A stretch of DNA of 64,000 nt from Herbidospora solisilvae (GTDB lineage: Bacteria; Actinomycetota; Actinomycetes; Streptosporangiales; Streptosporangiaceae). The stretch covers positions 558,001-622,000 of the forward strand of contig NZ_WXEW01000006.1 in assembly GCF_009901565.1 (NCBI RefSeq). Reading direction: 5' to 3'. Positions 45,585-55,057 of this stretch are shown here, in pieces (the stretch's first letter is position 1; the number at the start of each line of letters is the position of its first letter). The position numbers were made by a program, and so were the translations under genes. The notes below the pieces were generated by a model. That model searched no databases and was not told the origin of the DNA. It was given only the letters and a program-made list of their open reading frames with translations.

Positions 45585-48281
45585 TCACTGACTCCGCTTG
45601 GCCGCGGTGCCGGGGACGGGGGCCAGGCGCACTGCGGTCACCTTGTACTCCGGGCACGAGGTGATGGTGTCCGCATGGGCGGAGGTCAAAATGTTGACCC
45701 CACTTGAGGGGAAGTGGAAGGCGCAGAAGACCTGTCCGGGCACCATTTCGTCGCTCAGCTTCACGGTCAGCGTAGCGCGGCCTCGCCGGCTCTCCACGGT
45801 GACCGGGTGACCGTCGCGAAGCCCGTACCTGGCGGCGTCGGCCGGATGCACGTCGAGCCGGTCGGTCCCGTCGAGCCGGATGTTGTCCGTGCGCCGGGTC
45901 ATGCCGCCGGAGTTGTAGTGGGCCCAGCGCCGTCCGGTCACCAGGATCACCGGGTAGTGGTCGTCGGGGCTCTCGCCCGGCGGGAGATAGGGGCAGGCGG
46001 CCAGTTTCGCCCGCCCATCAGGGGTGGCGAAGCGCTCTTTGTAGAGTTTGGCCTCACCGGGGCAATCGGAGTCGGGGCACGGCCACGCGACGGCGCCCTC
46101 CCGATCCAGTCGCTCATGGGACACCCCCGCGAACAGGGGCGCCACCCGGCCACATTCGGCCAGCGCCTCGGCCGGTGTCCGGCAGCCCAGATCGACGTCA
46201 AGCGCAGAGGCCATGGCGTGCACGATCGCGAAGTCGGTCTTGGCTTCTCCCGGTGGGGTCAGGGCGGGACGCACCCGCTGGAATCGGCGGTCGAAGTTGA
46301 CGAAGGTGCCGTCCTTCTCCAGCCAGGACGCCACCGGGAGCACGACATGGGCGCGCTGGGCGGTCTGGGACAGGAACAGCTCCTGGCAGACGACGAGGGA
46401 GCAGGCGTCCAGCGCCTCGGCGACCCGAGTGCCGTCCGGGTCGGTGGCGCACACGTCCTCTCCCATGATCCACAGCGCCTTGAGCGTTCCCGCGCGAGCG
46501 GCGGCGAACATCTCCGGGATGCGCATCCCGGGCCGGGTCGGCACCGGCGCCCCCCACACATGTTCGGCCCTGGCCCGGGCGAGCGGATCGGTCACCTTGC
46601 CGTACCCGGGCAGGATGTCGGGCAGCGCGCCCATGTCCGAGGCGCCCTGCACGTTGTTCTGGCCGCGCAGCGGGTTGATCCCGAAGCCGCGCTCCGTGCC
46701 GACCGCACCGCGCAGGATCGCCAGGTTGGCCAGGGCGCGCACTCCGTCGGTGCCGTGCAGGTGCTCGGTGACCCCGAGCCCGTAGATGATCGCCGGTCGC
46801 TCGGCCCGCCCGTAGAGCCGGGCCACGGCGACCAGATCCTCGGCGGGAACGCCGGTCAGGGCCTCCACCCGATCCGGAGGATAGCCGGTGAGCAGATCGA
46901 GGAGTTCCGGCAGGCCGTCGGCGCGGCGGCGCAGGAACTCCTCATCGGCCAGGCCTTCGGCCCAGAGGGTGTGCGCCAGCCCGTGGAACAGGGCGACGTT
47001 GGTGCCGGGCCGGGGCCGCAGGTGCACGTCGGCGTAGCGGGCCAGCCCGACGGTCCTGGGGTCGGCGACGATCAGCCGCGTCCCGCGCAGGACCTTCTGC
47101 AGGAGCCGCGCGCCGACCACCGGGTGGGCCTCGACCGGGTTGGCGCCCACCACCAGCAGGCAGTCGGCCGTCTCTACGTCGTCGAACGTGTCGGTTCCAC
47201 CCGACAGGCCGAACGCGGCGATGAGTCCGGCGGACGAGGGGGCGTGGCAGAGCCGGGAACAGTTGTCGATGTTGTTGGTGCCGATGGCCACCCGCATGAA
47301 CTTCTGGGCAAGATAGTTTTCCTCATTGGTGGCCCTTGCCGAAGAGATCGCCGCCACGGCGTCAGGACCGCCCGCGGCGACGGCGTCCCGCAGGCCACGC
47401 GCGATGTACTCCAGGGCCTCCTTCCAGGTCACCGGCTCAAGTCGCCCGTCGCGACGAAGCAACGGCCGGGTCAGGCGTTCGGGAGATCCCAGGAAGCCGT
47501 GCGCGAAGCGGCCCTTGACGCAGGCGTGCCCCCGGTTGACCGGGCCGTTGTGGTCCGGCAGGACGGCCGCCACCTGATCGTCACGGGTGAGCACCTCCAG
47601 TGAACAGCCGACGCCGCAGTAACCGCACGTGGTCACCGTGCGCTCCGCTGCCGCCGGGCCGCCGAGCGGGAGTCCGGGCTCGGTGAGCGCGCCGGTGGGA
47701 CAGGTGTCGACGCAGCCGCCACAGGCGACACAGTCGGACTCCGCCCATGGTCCACCCGTGCCGGGAGCTACGACCGTGTCGGCACCCCGACCGGTCAGAG
47801 TCAGCGCGAAGGTGCCCTGAACCTCGTTGCACATGCGCACGCACCGGCCGCAGGCGATGCACAGATCTCGATCCAGGTGGACGTAGGGGTGGCTGTCGTC
47901 GCGGCCCCGACCGCCGTGCCCTTGGGCGGTCTGCGGTGCGATCCCCATCTCATGGCAGACGCGGGCCAGCTCGCGGCCGTCCACCCCGCCGTCCAGCGCG
48001 CGAGGCGGCAAGGCCGCGACGATCACCTGAACGGCTTCGCGGCGCAGCGCCTGCAATTCCCCGGCGGCGACCTCGACCACCGCGCCGTCGACGGCCGGGC
48101 TCACACAGGCGGCCACGATGTCCCCGCCCGACCTCACCAGGCAGGCGCGGCAGGAGCCCGCCGGGGTCAGCCGATCGTCATGGCACAGCGTGGGCAACTC
48201 GACGCCGGCCAGGCGTACCGCCGCCAGCAGCGAGTCGCCCTGGGCCGGCCGGACGGTGACACCGTCGACCTCGACTAGCAC
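45585..48281 (-). CDS. molybdenum formate dehydrogenase catalytic subunit
   Basis: An 898-residue protein. Domains in order: [2Fe-2S] ferredoxin (LCHDDRLTPAGSCRACLV), two [4Fe-4S] clusters (CIACGRCVRMCNE and CVACGGCVDTCPTGA), the Mo-domain [4Fe-4S] site CGYCGVGC, and the bis-MGD oxidoreductase. The Mo ligand is a Cys in CSRLCHAPSSAG, where selenocysteine occurs in some relatives. The C-terminal molybdopterin domain ends TITSCPEYKVTAVRL. GTG 48281 is chosen since GGAGG lies 10 bases upstream. It pairs with the NuoEF-like subunit to transfer formate electrons to NAD. Confidence 0.9.
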   Translation of the reverse strand: MLVEVDGVTVRPAQGDSLLAAVRLAGVELPTLCHDDRLTPAGSCRACLVRSGGDIVAACVSPAVDGAVVEVAAGELQALRREAVQVIVAALPPRALDGGVDGRELARVCHEMGIAPQTAQGHGGRGRDDSHPYVHLDRDLCIACGRCVRMCNEVQGTFALTLTGRGADTVVAPGTGGPWAESDCVACGGCVDTCPTGALTEPGLPLGGPAAAERTVTTCGYCGVGCSLEVLTRDDQVAAVLPDHNGPVNRGHACVKGRFAHGFLGSPERLTRPLLRRDGRLEPVTWKEALEYIARGLRDAVAAGGPDAVAAISSARATNEENYLAQKFMRVAIGTNNIDNCSRLCHAPSSAGLIAAFGLSGGTDTFDDVETADCLLVVGANPVEAHPVVGARLLQKVLRGTRLIVADPRTVGLARYADVHLRPRPGTNVALFHGLAHTLWAEGLADEEFLRRRADGLPELLDLLTGYPPDRVEALTGVPAEDLVAVARLYGRAERPAIIYGLGVTEHLHGTDGVRALANLAILRGAVGTERGFGINPLRGQNNVQGASDMGALPDILPGYGKVTDPLARARAEHVWGAPVPTRPGMRIPEMFAAARAGTLKALWIMGEDVCATDPDGTRVAEALDACSLVVCQELFLSQTAQRAHVVLPVASWLEKDGTFVNFDRRFQRVRPALTPPGEAKTDFAIVHAMASALDVDLGCRTPAEALAECGRVAPLFAGVSHERLDREGAVAWPCPDSDCPGEAKLYKERFATPDGRAKLAACPYLPPGESPDDHYPVILVTGRRWAHYNSGGMTRRTDNIRLDGTDRLDVHPADAARYGLRDGHPVTVESRRGRATLTVKLSDEMVPGQVFCAFHFPSSGVNILTSAHADTITSCPEYKVTAVRLAPVPGTAAKRSQ

Positions 48282-49954
48282 GGATTCCACCCCTCCAGCT
48301 CGTCCCCATAGGCACGGGCGAGGCTGCGAACGGCGGCGGGCACCCGCCGCCCGAAGGCGCACAGGCTCGCCTGTCCCATCACCCGAAGCAGCCGCGCGTA
48401 CTCCTCGCCGGCGGGCCCCCCGGAAGAGGCGATCTCCAGACCGCGACGAGAACCGGCCCGGCACGGCGAGCAGGCTCCGCAGCTCTCGGCGGCGACGAAT
48501 TCCCACACGTGCCGCAGCACCTCCAGAGGATGGAGGCGCTGGTCGAAGGCGACGAGACCGGCGTGTCCGAGCGCCGCGCCGCGGCTGGTCAGGTCGGCGT
48601 CGGTGAGCGGCACGTCCATCTGTCCGGGACCCAGGAAGCCGCCCAGCGGCCCGCCCACCTGCACAACGCTCAGTTGTGCCCCCTCGCGCAGGCCGCCGCC
48701 CAGGTTGCTGACGATGTCGGCTACCGGGGTGCCCAGTTCGACCTCGTAGCAGCCGGGCCGGGCGAACCGTTCGGAGAGGCAAACCAGCTTCGTGCCGGTC
48801 TCGGTCCGCCTACCCCGGCGGGCGTACGCGCCGCCGCCCCGCTGCACGATCCACGGGATCGCCGCCAGCGTCTCGACGTTGTTGACCACGGTGGGGGCGT
48901 CCCACAGTCCCTGCTTCGTCGGATAGGGCGGCCGGGGCCGGGCACAGCCGCGCCCTCCTTCCAGCGCGGCGATCAGGGCGGTCTCCTCGCCGGCCACATA
49001 GGATCCGGCTCCCTCGGCCACCTCGATGTCGAGATCCAGATCGCTGCCGTGGACTCGTCGCCCCAGATGCCCGTCCTCATAGGCCTCCCGCACCGCGGCC
49101 CGCATCCGGGCCAGCGCCTGCGGATACTCCGAGCGCACCAGCACCACGGCGCGACGGGCCCCGCAGGCCAGGCAGGCCAATGCCAGCCCTTCCAGCACAC
49201 GCGCCGGATCGGCCTCCATCAGCAGCCGGTCGGCGTAGGAGCCGGGGTCGCCCTCGTCGCCGTTGGCGACCACCACGGTGTCGGGCGAGCGGCTGGTGGC
49301 CGCCCACTTGGCGGCCACAGGGAAACCCGCTCCTCCACGCCCCCGCAGCCCTGAGGCTGCCACTTCGGCCTGGATCTGCTCAGGGGTGCGCACTCCCACC
49401 GTTTCCGGCCACACCTGCCAGGCGGACTCCCCGGCGACGACGCCGGCGAGCACCACGGGATCGCCAGTGGCGTCGGCGGCCGGAATCGGTGGAGCCAGCG
49501 GCGGTACCCGGCCGGCGAGTTGGTCGGCGACGTCCGGGCCGGCACAAGGGGTTTCGCCGTCGAGACAGGCGGGGCCCGCGTAGCAGTAACCCAGGCAACG
49601 GACTGTCTGCAGTGATACCCGCCGGTCGGGGCCGACGCTGTCGGCGGCGACCCCGAGCGTGCTCTCGACCTCGGCCAGGTGACGGCCGGCGCGGGCGGCG
49701 AAGCATGCCGCGGCGGTGCAGATCCGCACGTGACGGCGGCCGTGCCGGGCGGCGAGATCGGCGTAGAAGGTGGCCGGGCCCAGCCCGGCCGCCGCCGGGA
49801 GCCCGACCCGCCGTGCGACCTCGGGGGCCCATGAGTCAGGGCCGTCCGGCGAATCAGCGGCAGACCTGGCCAAGGCCTCCATCAGCCGGACACCAGGACG
49901 CGCACGCCGGCTGGCCAGCGCGCGCAAGGCGTCGAAACGATCGACCGCACCCAT
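48275..49954 (-). CDS. NuoE-NuoF fusion, diaphorase subunit of formate dehydrogenase
   Basis: A 559-residue protein. The N-terminal thioredoxin-like [2Fe-2S] domain has CTAAACFAARAG and CLGYCYAGPAC. The NuoF part has the FMN/NAD motifs LRGRGGAGFPVAAKW and NGDEGDPGSYADR, and the [4Fe-4S] site SCGACSPC. It oxidises or reduces NAD with electrons from the catalytic subunit. GAGG precedes ATG 49954. The stop overlaps the catalytic-subunit gene by 7 bases. No fdhD-type gene is in the window. Confidence 0.9.
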   Translation of the reverse strand: MGAVDRFDALRALASRRARPGVRLMEALARSAADSPDGPDSWAPEVARRVGLPAAAGLGPATFYADLAARHGRRHVRICTAAACFAARAGRHLAEVESTLGVAADSVGPDRRVSLQTVRCLGYCYAGPACLDGETPCAGPDVADQLAGRVPPLAPPIPAADATGDPVVLAGVVAGESAWQVWPETVGVRTPEQIQAEVAASGLRGRGGAGFPVAAKWAATSRSPDTVVVANGDEGDPGSYADRLLMEADPARVLEGLALACLACGARRAVVLVRSEYPQALARMRAAVREAYEDGHLGRRVHGSDLDLDIEVAEGAGSYVAGEETALIAALEGGRGCARPRPPYPTKQGLWDAPTVVNNVETLAAIPWIVQRGGGAYARRGRRTETGTKLVCLSERFARPGCYEVELGTPVADIVSNLGGGLREGAQLSVVQVGGPLGGFLGPGQMDVPLTDADLTSRGAALGHAGLVAFDQRLHPLEVLRHVWEFVAAESCGACSPCRAGSRRGLEIASSGGPAGEEYARLLRVMGQASLCAFGRRVPAAVRSLARAYGDELEGWNPC

Positions 49955-50010
49955 ATCCTCATCATGAGCCTGCCGCCTGCGGCCCATCAGGTCACATGGT
50001 CGATCCAGGA

Positions 50011-50025
50011 AGGACTTTTGGCGCT
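50011..50025 (-). promoter_or_regulatory. DosR-box-like site upstream of the formate dehydrogenase genes
   Basis: On the plus strand AGGACTTTTGGCGCT resembles GGGACTTTNNGNCCCT. It lies about 57 bp before the diaphorase ATG at 49954. Such sites are nearly symmetric, so orientation is not informative. Confidence 0.45.
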
Positions 50026-50215
50026 CAAACCGCCCTCAGCCGACCCTTGGTTGACGTCGAGGCGCCGCCGGATACTCCATCGATCCGGCAGCATGCACGT
50101 CCTCTTTGTAAGTTCTCGCAGCCCTCACATCCACACGCCAACGCCCGCGAAGCAGTGGTTCCCGAGACCACCCATTCCGCTACGGCGACGCCGGCAGGCC
50201 CGGGACCAGGACGGC

Positions 50216-50445
50216 ATCGTGGGGACGGCGATCCGGTCCGGCATCTCGGCGACCGAGAGGGCGACGCCGAGAAGCACCCCGTACAGGATGTCGAAGATCA
50301 GCGCGCTCCGGCAGGTGGCCGAGGCGAGGATGAACTCGCTGTGGCGGAACGCCAGCGGGCGGCGGAATTCGCCGAGGTCTATGAGGCGGGTCGCGGCGAA
50401 GATGACGATGGCGCCGAGCGCGGTCGACGACTCGGGGCCGATGGA
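50216..50445 (-). pseudogene. SulP-family anion transporter scrap
   Basis: Minus-strand translation gives TALGAIVIFAATRLIDLGEF, HSEFILASATCRSALIFDIL and GVLLGVALSVAEM, matching the last membrane segments of SulP permeases. Neither the N-terminal part nor the STAS domain is nearby, so it is a remnant. Confidence 0.6.
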
Positions 50446-50665
50446 CCGGCCACGGTGAACCGGGCGAGCAGATCCTCCGCAGCCACGTTCGCCGGTAATT
50501 CCACAGATCGACGATGACTATGGACGCATGAATCATGACCGTCAGTGTCGCATTCATGGTGAGGCCAAGGTCTCTCCTCAAAGGGCCCCCGCCTCTGCCG
50601 CCCGCTTGGCCGCAGAGAGACAGTGGAACTGAAGCGAGAAAGCGCGGGTGAGAGGGATGACCACG

Positions 50666-51502
50666 ATGAACGGGGTCGTCGTCGCCTACGACGGCTCAGA
50701 TTTCGCGATGCAGGCCCTGGACTGGGCCATGGACGAGGCCGAGATGCGGAAGCTGCCGCTCACCGTCGCCCACGCCTGGCACTGGCCATACGGCGAGGCG
50801 TCCGACGAGGCCAAGGATCATCTGCGCCGGGCCGCCGATCACGTGCTCTGGCACGGCGTCTCGTGCGCGCGGGCTACCAGCGCGGTGACGGAAGTCAAAG
50901 GGGAGTTGTGGAAGGGGTCGGCCAACGACCAGCTCGTGGCCCTGTCCGGGGCGGCCGACCTGCTCGTGGTCGGTTCCCGGGGGTTGAGCCGGGTCCCGTC
51001 CATGATGATCGGCTCGGTCGCCTGCCACGTCGCCGCCTACGCCGCCTGCCCGGCCCTGGTCGTACGCGGACCTGGCCCGATTCCCGCCCCGCTCCACCCG
51101 GGCCCCGTCGTCGTGGGAGTCGATGGAACCCCCGGCGGCAGAGCCCGGCCGGTGGTCGAGTTCGCCTTCGCAGAGGCCGCACTCCGGCAGCTTCCGCTGG
51201 TGGCGGTCCGGTGTGGCCTGACCGCCCCGTCGTTCGGCACCTCGATGGCGCTGGTCCCCGACCTGACCCTGGCGGAGGAGGAGCTCGGCGAGGCACTCAC
51301 CGCCTGGCAGGAGCGCTATCCGGAGGTCCGGGTCAGCGCCAGGGTCACCCTCGACGCCCCACGTGAGGCCCTGACCAGCCTGTCGAAGCAGGCCGGGCTC
51401 ATCGTGGTGGGGCGCCGCCGCTTCGGCCACCTGGGTTCGACCGCCGACCCGGTGCTCCGGCACGCCGCCTGCGCCGTCGCCGTCGTCGCGATGGCCGACT
51501 GA
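50666..51502 (+). CDS. tandem universal stress protein
   Basis: A 278-residue two-domain UspA protein. The first domain starts NGVVVAYDGSDFAMQALDWA and has GSRGLSRVPSMMIGSVACHVA; the second starts VVVGVDGTPGG and ends in a weaker nucleotide motif (VGRRRFGHLGSTADPVLRHA). ATG 50666 is chosen since AGAGGG lies 9 bases upstream; ATG 50657 is also in frame. It heads a Usp-Usp-CBS unit. Confidence 0.88.
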   Translation: MNGVVVAYDGSDFAMQALDWAMDEAEMRKLPLTVAHAWHWPYGEASDEAKDHLRRAADHVLWHGVSCARATSAVTEVKGELWKGSANDQLVALSGAADLLVVGSRGLSRVPSMMIGSVACHVAAYAACPALVVRGPGPIPAPLHPGPVVVGVDGTPGGRARPVVEFAFAEAALRQLPLVAVRCGLTAPSFGTSMALVPDLTLAEEELGEALTAWQERYPEVRVSARVTLDAPREALTSLSKQAGLIVVGRRRFGHLGSTADPVLRHAACAVAVVAMAD

Positions 51503-51526
51503 CCACGCCGTGTAAGGAGAACGATC

Positions 51527-52381
51527 GTGAGTTCGACCATCATCGTGGGCGTCGACGGATCGGCGCCCTCACTCGCCGCCGTGGAGTACGCGGCGCGCGA
51601 CGCGGCCCGCAGGAACGCCGCGCTGCGGATCATCCACGTCTGGCCGCCCCTCACCATGGGCGACCGGGAGATACACCAGACCGAGCACCGCCACCACGAA
51701 GACATCGTCGCCGAGGCCCAGCGACGGGCCTGGGACTGCGCCCCGGACATCGAGATCAGCACCCAACTGATCAGGGGTGACGTCACCGACCGGCTCGGCC
51801 GCGAGGCGATGGGCGCCGACGAGGTCGTGATCGGCAGCCGCGGCCGAGGCGGCTTCGCCGGCCTGATCCTCGGATCGGTCGGCCTGGCCCTCGCCGGTCA
51901 CACGGCGGCCCCCCTCGTGGTCGTCCGCACCTCTCCCCGGCACACCTACGGCGAGCTGATCGCCGGTTACGACGGAAGCGAGGAGGCGGAGACGGCCCTC
52001 GACTTCGCCTTCGCCGAGGCCGAACGGCGCGAAGCCCGGCTCAAGCTCGTGTACGCCTGGCAACCGCCACCCCTTGCTGGCTCGGCCGCCGGCTACGCCG
52101 CGCTGGTCCAGCGAATGTTCGACGAACAGATGACCTTCGTCTGGCAGCAGCTCGCGCCCTGGGCCGAGAAGTTCCCCCAGGTCCCGATCGAGCACACGGG
52201 TGTCTGTGGTCATCCGGTCTACGTCCTGTCGGAGGAGTCCCGCACGGCCGATCTCGTGATCGTCGGTTCCCGCCGACGGGGAGTCATCCGCTCGGCCGCT
52301 CTGGGATCGGTCGGATACGGCCTGCTGCACCGGGCCCACTGCCCGGTCGCCATCGTCACCGACAAGGAGGACAGGAAATGA
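51527..52381 (+). CDS. tandem universal stress protein
   Basis: A 284-residue two-domain UspA protein, closer in sequence to the one at 43975-44835 than to its neighbour (shared [21 protein letters not shown]-type start and GFAGLILGSVGLALAGH). ATP-binding glycines are present in both domains (GSRGRGGFAG, GSRRRGVIRSAALGSVG). AAGGAG lies 7 bases before the GTG. The stop overlaps the CBS gene ATG by 4 bases. Confidence 0.92.
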   Translation: MSSTIIVGVDGSAPSLAAVEYAARDAARRNAALRIIHVWPPLTMGDREIHQTEHRHHEDIVAEAQRRAWDCAPDIEISTQLIRGDVTDRLGREAMGADEVVIGSRGRGGFAGLILGSVGLALAGHTAAPLVVVRTSPRHTYGELIAGYDGSEEAETALDFAFAEAERREARLKLVYAWQPPPLAGSAAGYAALVQRMFDEQMTFVWQQLAPWAEKFPQVPIEHTGVCGHPVYVLSEESRTADLVIVGSRRRGVIRSAALGSVGYGLLHRAHCPVAIVTDKEDRK

Positions 52382-52845
52382 TCGACCCGACGACGCTCGC
52401 CGCCAGGGACGTCATGACACGGGTGGTCGTCACGGTCACCCCGGACGAGTCTCCGATCATGGCCTGGGAACTCATGCGCAAAGGCGGCATCCACCACATC
52501 CCGGTCGTCGGCCCCAGCCGCTGGCCACACGGGATCCTCTCGATGCAGGACATCGCTACGAGTTGCTCGGGCACGCTGGCCGACCTGTCCCGCCGCAGGG
52601 TGGGCGACCTCATCAAATCGAATCTCACGCCGCGCGTCCCGCTCGACCGGCCGCTCTCCGGCGTGGCCGCCGTGATGCTCGACTCCGGCCACGACGCCGT
52701 CCCGGTGGTCGACGAGCAGTGCCGGGCGGTCGGCGTGATCACCACGGTCGACATCCTCCGCGCCGTCGCCGGCCGGATCACGCCGGAACCCGGCACGGCG
52801 AGTGACGTCCACCCGGCGTTGTTCCGGGTGGAACCGGTGACCTGA
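52378..52845 (+). CDS. CBS-pair protein
   Basis: A 155-residue protein with two CBS motifs: AARDVMTRVVVTVTPDESPIMAWELMRKGGIHHIPVV-type at about 8-50 and the second at about 80-135 (LSGVAAVMLDSGHDAVPVVDEQ). It is coupled to the preceding Usp gene by an ATGA overlap. A joint adenylate-sensing role with Usp is inferred. Confidence 0.88.
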   Translation: MIDPTTLAARDVMTRVVVTVTPDESPIMAWELMRKGGIHHIPVVGPSRWPHGILSMQDIATSCSGTLADLSRRRVGDLIKSNLTPRVPLDRPLSGVAAVMLDSGHDAVPVVDEQCRAVGVITTVDILRAVAGRITPEPGTASDVHPALFRVEPVT

Positions 52846-52846
52846 C

Positions 52847-54409
52847 CTAGGAAAGGACCTCCACCAGGGGGCGGCGGTAGGAGAGGGTCGTGCCGAGCGG
52901 GTAACCCAGCCGCAGCACGACCTGCGGGTACTCGCCGGAGCACAACTTCTGACGGAGGAAGTCGCGCAGCTGCGGATACTCCAGGAGCTGGGTGTGGAAG
53001 GCGGCCTGGACGCCTCGGGAGGAGGCATACAGGAGAATCGACTCCAGCGCCTGCCCTGCCTGGACCCAGTCGATCCGCTCGTCACCGGTCGTGGTGATCG
53101 CCGCCACCACTCCGGTCACCCCGGCCGGCTCGTCTTCGGTGCCCCAGCCCTGGCCCCGGCTGTAGTCCCGCTGCGGAAACTCCGGATGGCTCTCTGGGGT
53201 CCGCCGAGGGTAGGCGTCGGCGGGCACGCCGTCGCGGCGCGGACTCCCGGGACGCAGCCCCCACCGGATCATCTCCAGCTCGAACTCCGGATCCCGCTCC
53301 TGCAACTCCTGCGCCACCGTGGTCAATGCCCCGAGGATCCGCACGTCGCCCGGCGACCTGAACGGGATCAGCCGGACGTTCTGCATGGCGGCCAGCGCCG
53401 TCAGCGAGTCGATCAGGTCATCGGGGACGGGCCGCTCGGCGAAGCCACCTCGGTGGGTGCGCCGCCGCGGGATCTCCTCCCGAACGATCCTTACCTCCTC
53501 ACAGGGCGGCTCCGCCGGGCCGACGCGCACTGTGGCGACCAGGCCCGGGCGGTCGGGATCGGGCAGCGTCCTGACCTGCGGCTGATGGCCCATCGCCCGG
53601 ACGACCGTCCGCATGTTGAACAGCGCCGCGCCGCAACTGATCGTCAACTGCCGTCCCTGCGGATCGCTGACGGGAAGCCGGCGATCGGCGTCGGCGCGGA
53701 GACTGATCTCCTTCCCGGCGATGGCGAAGGACCACGGCTGGGAGTTGTGGATCGACGGCGCCCACGTCGCCGCTTCCACCACCGTCTCCAAACCGGCCTC
53801 CGGTTCGCCGGACGGAACCGAGGGCACGGTCGAGGGCAGGGCGAGATCGCAGTTGACCTCCACGACACCATCGATACCCCGGAGGGCTTCGATGAGACGG
53901 GGGACCGGCGTTCCGGCAGGGACGGGCCCGGCCACACCGACGACGCCCTCGCCGACGGTGATCGAGAGAGTGTCAGGATCGAGATCGGTGACGTCCCGGA
54001 TCACCGTGACGACCTCTTCACGCACCTCATCAGCCAGATGGGTGAGGATGGGCACCACGTCCGCCTGCGCCACGACGCCCGCGATCTTCCCGTCGTCGGG
54101 ATGCACGACGGGCAACTGCTCCACATCGTGGATGTACATGAGCCGCGCCGCTTCCCTGACGGTGACGTCGGGTGTCACCGTGACAGCCGGTGTGGTCATC
54201 AGATCGCCAGCGGTCAACCTGGGACTCCGCCCTTTGCCGGAACGCAGGTCGGCCTCCGATACGACACCCAACGGGCGGTTGTCGCCATCGACGACCGTGA
54301 CCTGCTTGATCCCGTACTTGTCCATCGCCGACGCGATCTCTGCACGACGCGTCCCCCGCCGTACCGCGACTGCGGTCTGGCCCATCACCTGTCCGACCTT
54401 GATCGGCAT
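52847..54409 (-). CDS. CBS-BON-nitroreductase fusion (Acg-like)
   Basis: A 520-residue protein. CBS1 (KVGQVMGQTAVAVRRGT) and CBS2 (TAGDLMTTPAVTVTPDV) cover about 1-120, a BON domain about 125-195, and an Acg-type nitroreductase domain about 205-520 (EAATWAPSIHNSQPWSFAI, GAALFNMRTVVRAMG, RRTHRGGFAERPVP). Acg and related DosR-regulon proteins are flavin-binding folds that may store FMN. Fusion to a CBS-BON module is unusual. AAGGGTGG precedes ATG 54409. It is tail to tail with the CBS gene. Confidence 0.88.
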   Translation of the reverse strand: MPIKVGQVMGQTAVAVRRGTRRAEIASAMDKYGIKQVTVVDGDNRPLGVVSEADLRSGKGRSPRLTAGDLMTTPAVTVTPDVTVREAARLMYIHDVEQLPVVHPDDGKIAGVVAQADVVPILTHLADEVREEVVTVIRDVTDLDPDTLSITVGEGVVGVAGPVPAGTPVPRLIEALRGIDGVVEVNCDLALPSTVPSVPSGEPEAGLETVVEAATWAPSIHNSQPWSFAIAGKEISLRADADRRLPVSDPQGRQLTISCGAALFNMRTVVRAMGHQPQVRTLPDPDRPGLVATVRVGPAEPPCEEVRIVREEIPRRRTHRGGFAERPVPDDLIDSLTALAAMQNVRLIPFRSPGDVRILGALTTVAQELQERDPEFELEMIRWGLRPGSPRRDGVPADAYPRRTPESHPEFPQRDYSRGQGWGTEDEPAGVTGVVAAITTTGDERIDWVQAGQALESILLYASSRGVQAAFHTQLLEYPQLRDFLRQKLCSGEYPQVVLRLGYPLGTTLSYRRPLVEVLS

Positions 54410-54537
54410 GGGACCACCCTTCAGCACCGCCGCCCCATTTCTCGGATGGGCGGAAGGTAGAATAAGGAGTAGTTTCTTTCTTCCTTCCTAGCAGACCACA
54501 GTCGGCCGGATGAAATCCGGGCAGGAGAGGAGACCCA

Positions 54538-54978
54538 TTGAGTGCGATGCGTGATTCCGGTCCGAGCACTCTGGAAGAACTGAGCGAAAAGGAGTGCCTT
54601 CAGCTCGCCGAGCAGGGCGGAATCGGCCGGGTGGCCTTTGGCGGGGCAGTGGTAGGCCCGACGGTATTCCCGGTTAATTACCGGTTGATCAATGGTCAGG
54701 TTGTGTTCCGCATTCGCAAAGGCGGAACCATGGATGAGAGTATTTCATCGGGAATCGACGATGTGGAAGTGAAGATCGCCTTTCAGATCGACCATATCGA
54801 CGAGCGGAACCGCAACGGATGGAGTGTCCTGATCCAGGGTCCTGCCCATCACGTTTCAGAGAGTGAGCTGTCGGCAACGGGCGCTGACGACGTCGACTCC
54901 TGGGCTGGGGACAGCCGTGACCACTACATCCGTATCGCACCTCAACGCGTGACCGGCCGCAGAATAAACCGGATCTAG
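54538..54978 (+). CDS. pyridoxamine 5'-phosphate oxidase-like flavin/F420-binding protein
   Basis: A 146-residue split-barrel protein (LSEKECLQLAEQGGIGRVAF, VVGPTVFPVNYRLINGQVVFR, NGWSVLIQGPAHHVSE). This family binds FMN, F420 or heme, and similar proteins are in the mycobacterial DosR regulon. TTG 54538 has AGGAGA 6 bases upstream. It is divergent from the nitroreductase fusion and uses fewer GC-ending codons than most neighbours. Confidence 0.85.
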   Translation: MSAMRDSGPSTLEELSEKECLQLAEQGGIGRVAFGGAVVGPTVFPVNYRLINGQVVFRIRKGGTMDESISSGIDDVEVKIAFQIDHIDERNRNGWSVLIQGPAHHVSESELSATGADDVDSWAGDSRDHYIRIAPQRVTGRRINRI

Positions 54979-55057
54979 GTTTGGAGCCGGAGCGCGTGTC
55001 CGTACGACGCCCCCGGTGAACCAGGTGGCGTCAGCCGCGTGGTGCCGTACACAGAGC

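Larger units (their letters stand above)
49955..50665. other. 710-bp promoter region with remnant
   Basis: No intact gene is supported. It contains a DosR-box-like site (50011-50025) upstream of the formate dehydrogenase genes and a SulP transporter scrap (50216-50445, minus strand). The remaining sequence shows no recognisable feature apart from the Usp gene leader. Confidence 0.5.

Noticed and set aside
47200-47260. Selenocysteine codon in the formate dehydrogenase active site
   Set aside because: The position is a TGC cysteine codon in CSRLCHAPSS; no in-frame TGA is present.
50566-50595. Possible fourth DosR box before the Usp gene at 50666
   Set aside because: Only the AAAGGGCCC part fits; the other half does not resemble the consensus on either strand.
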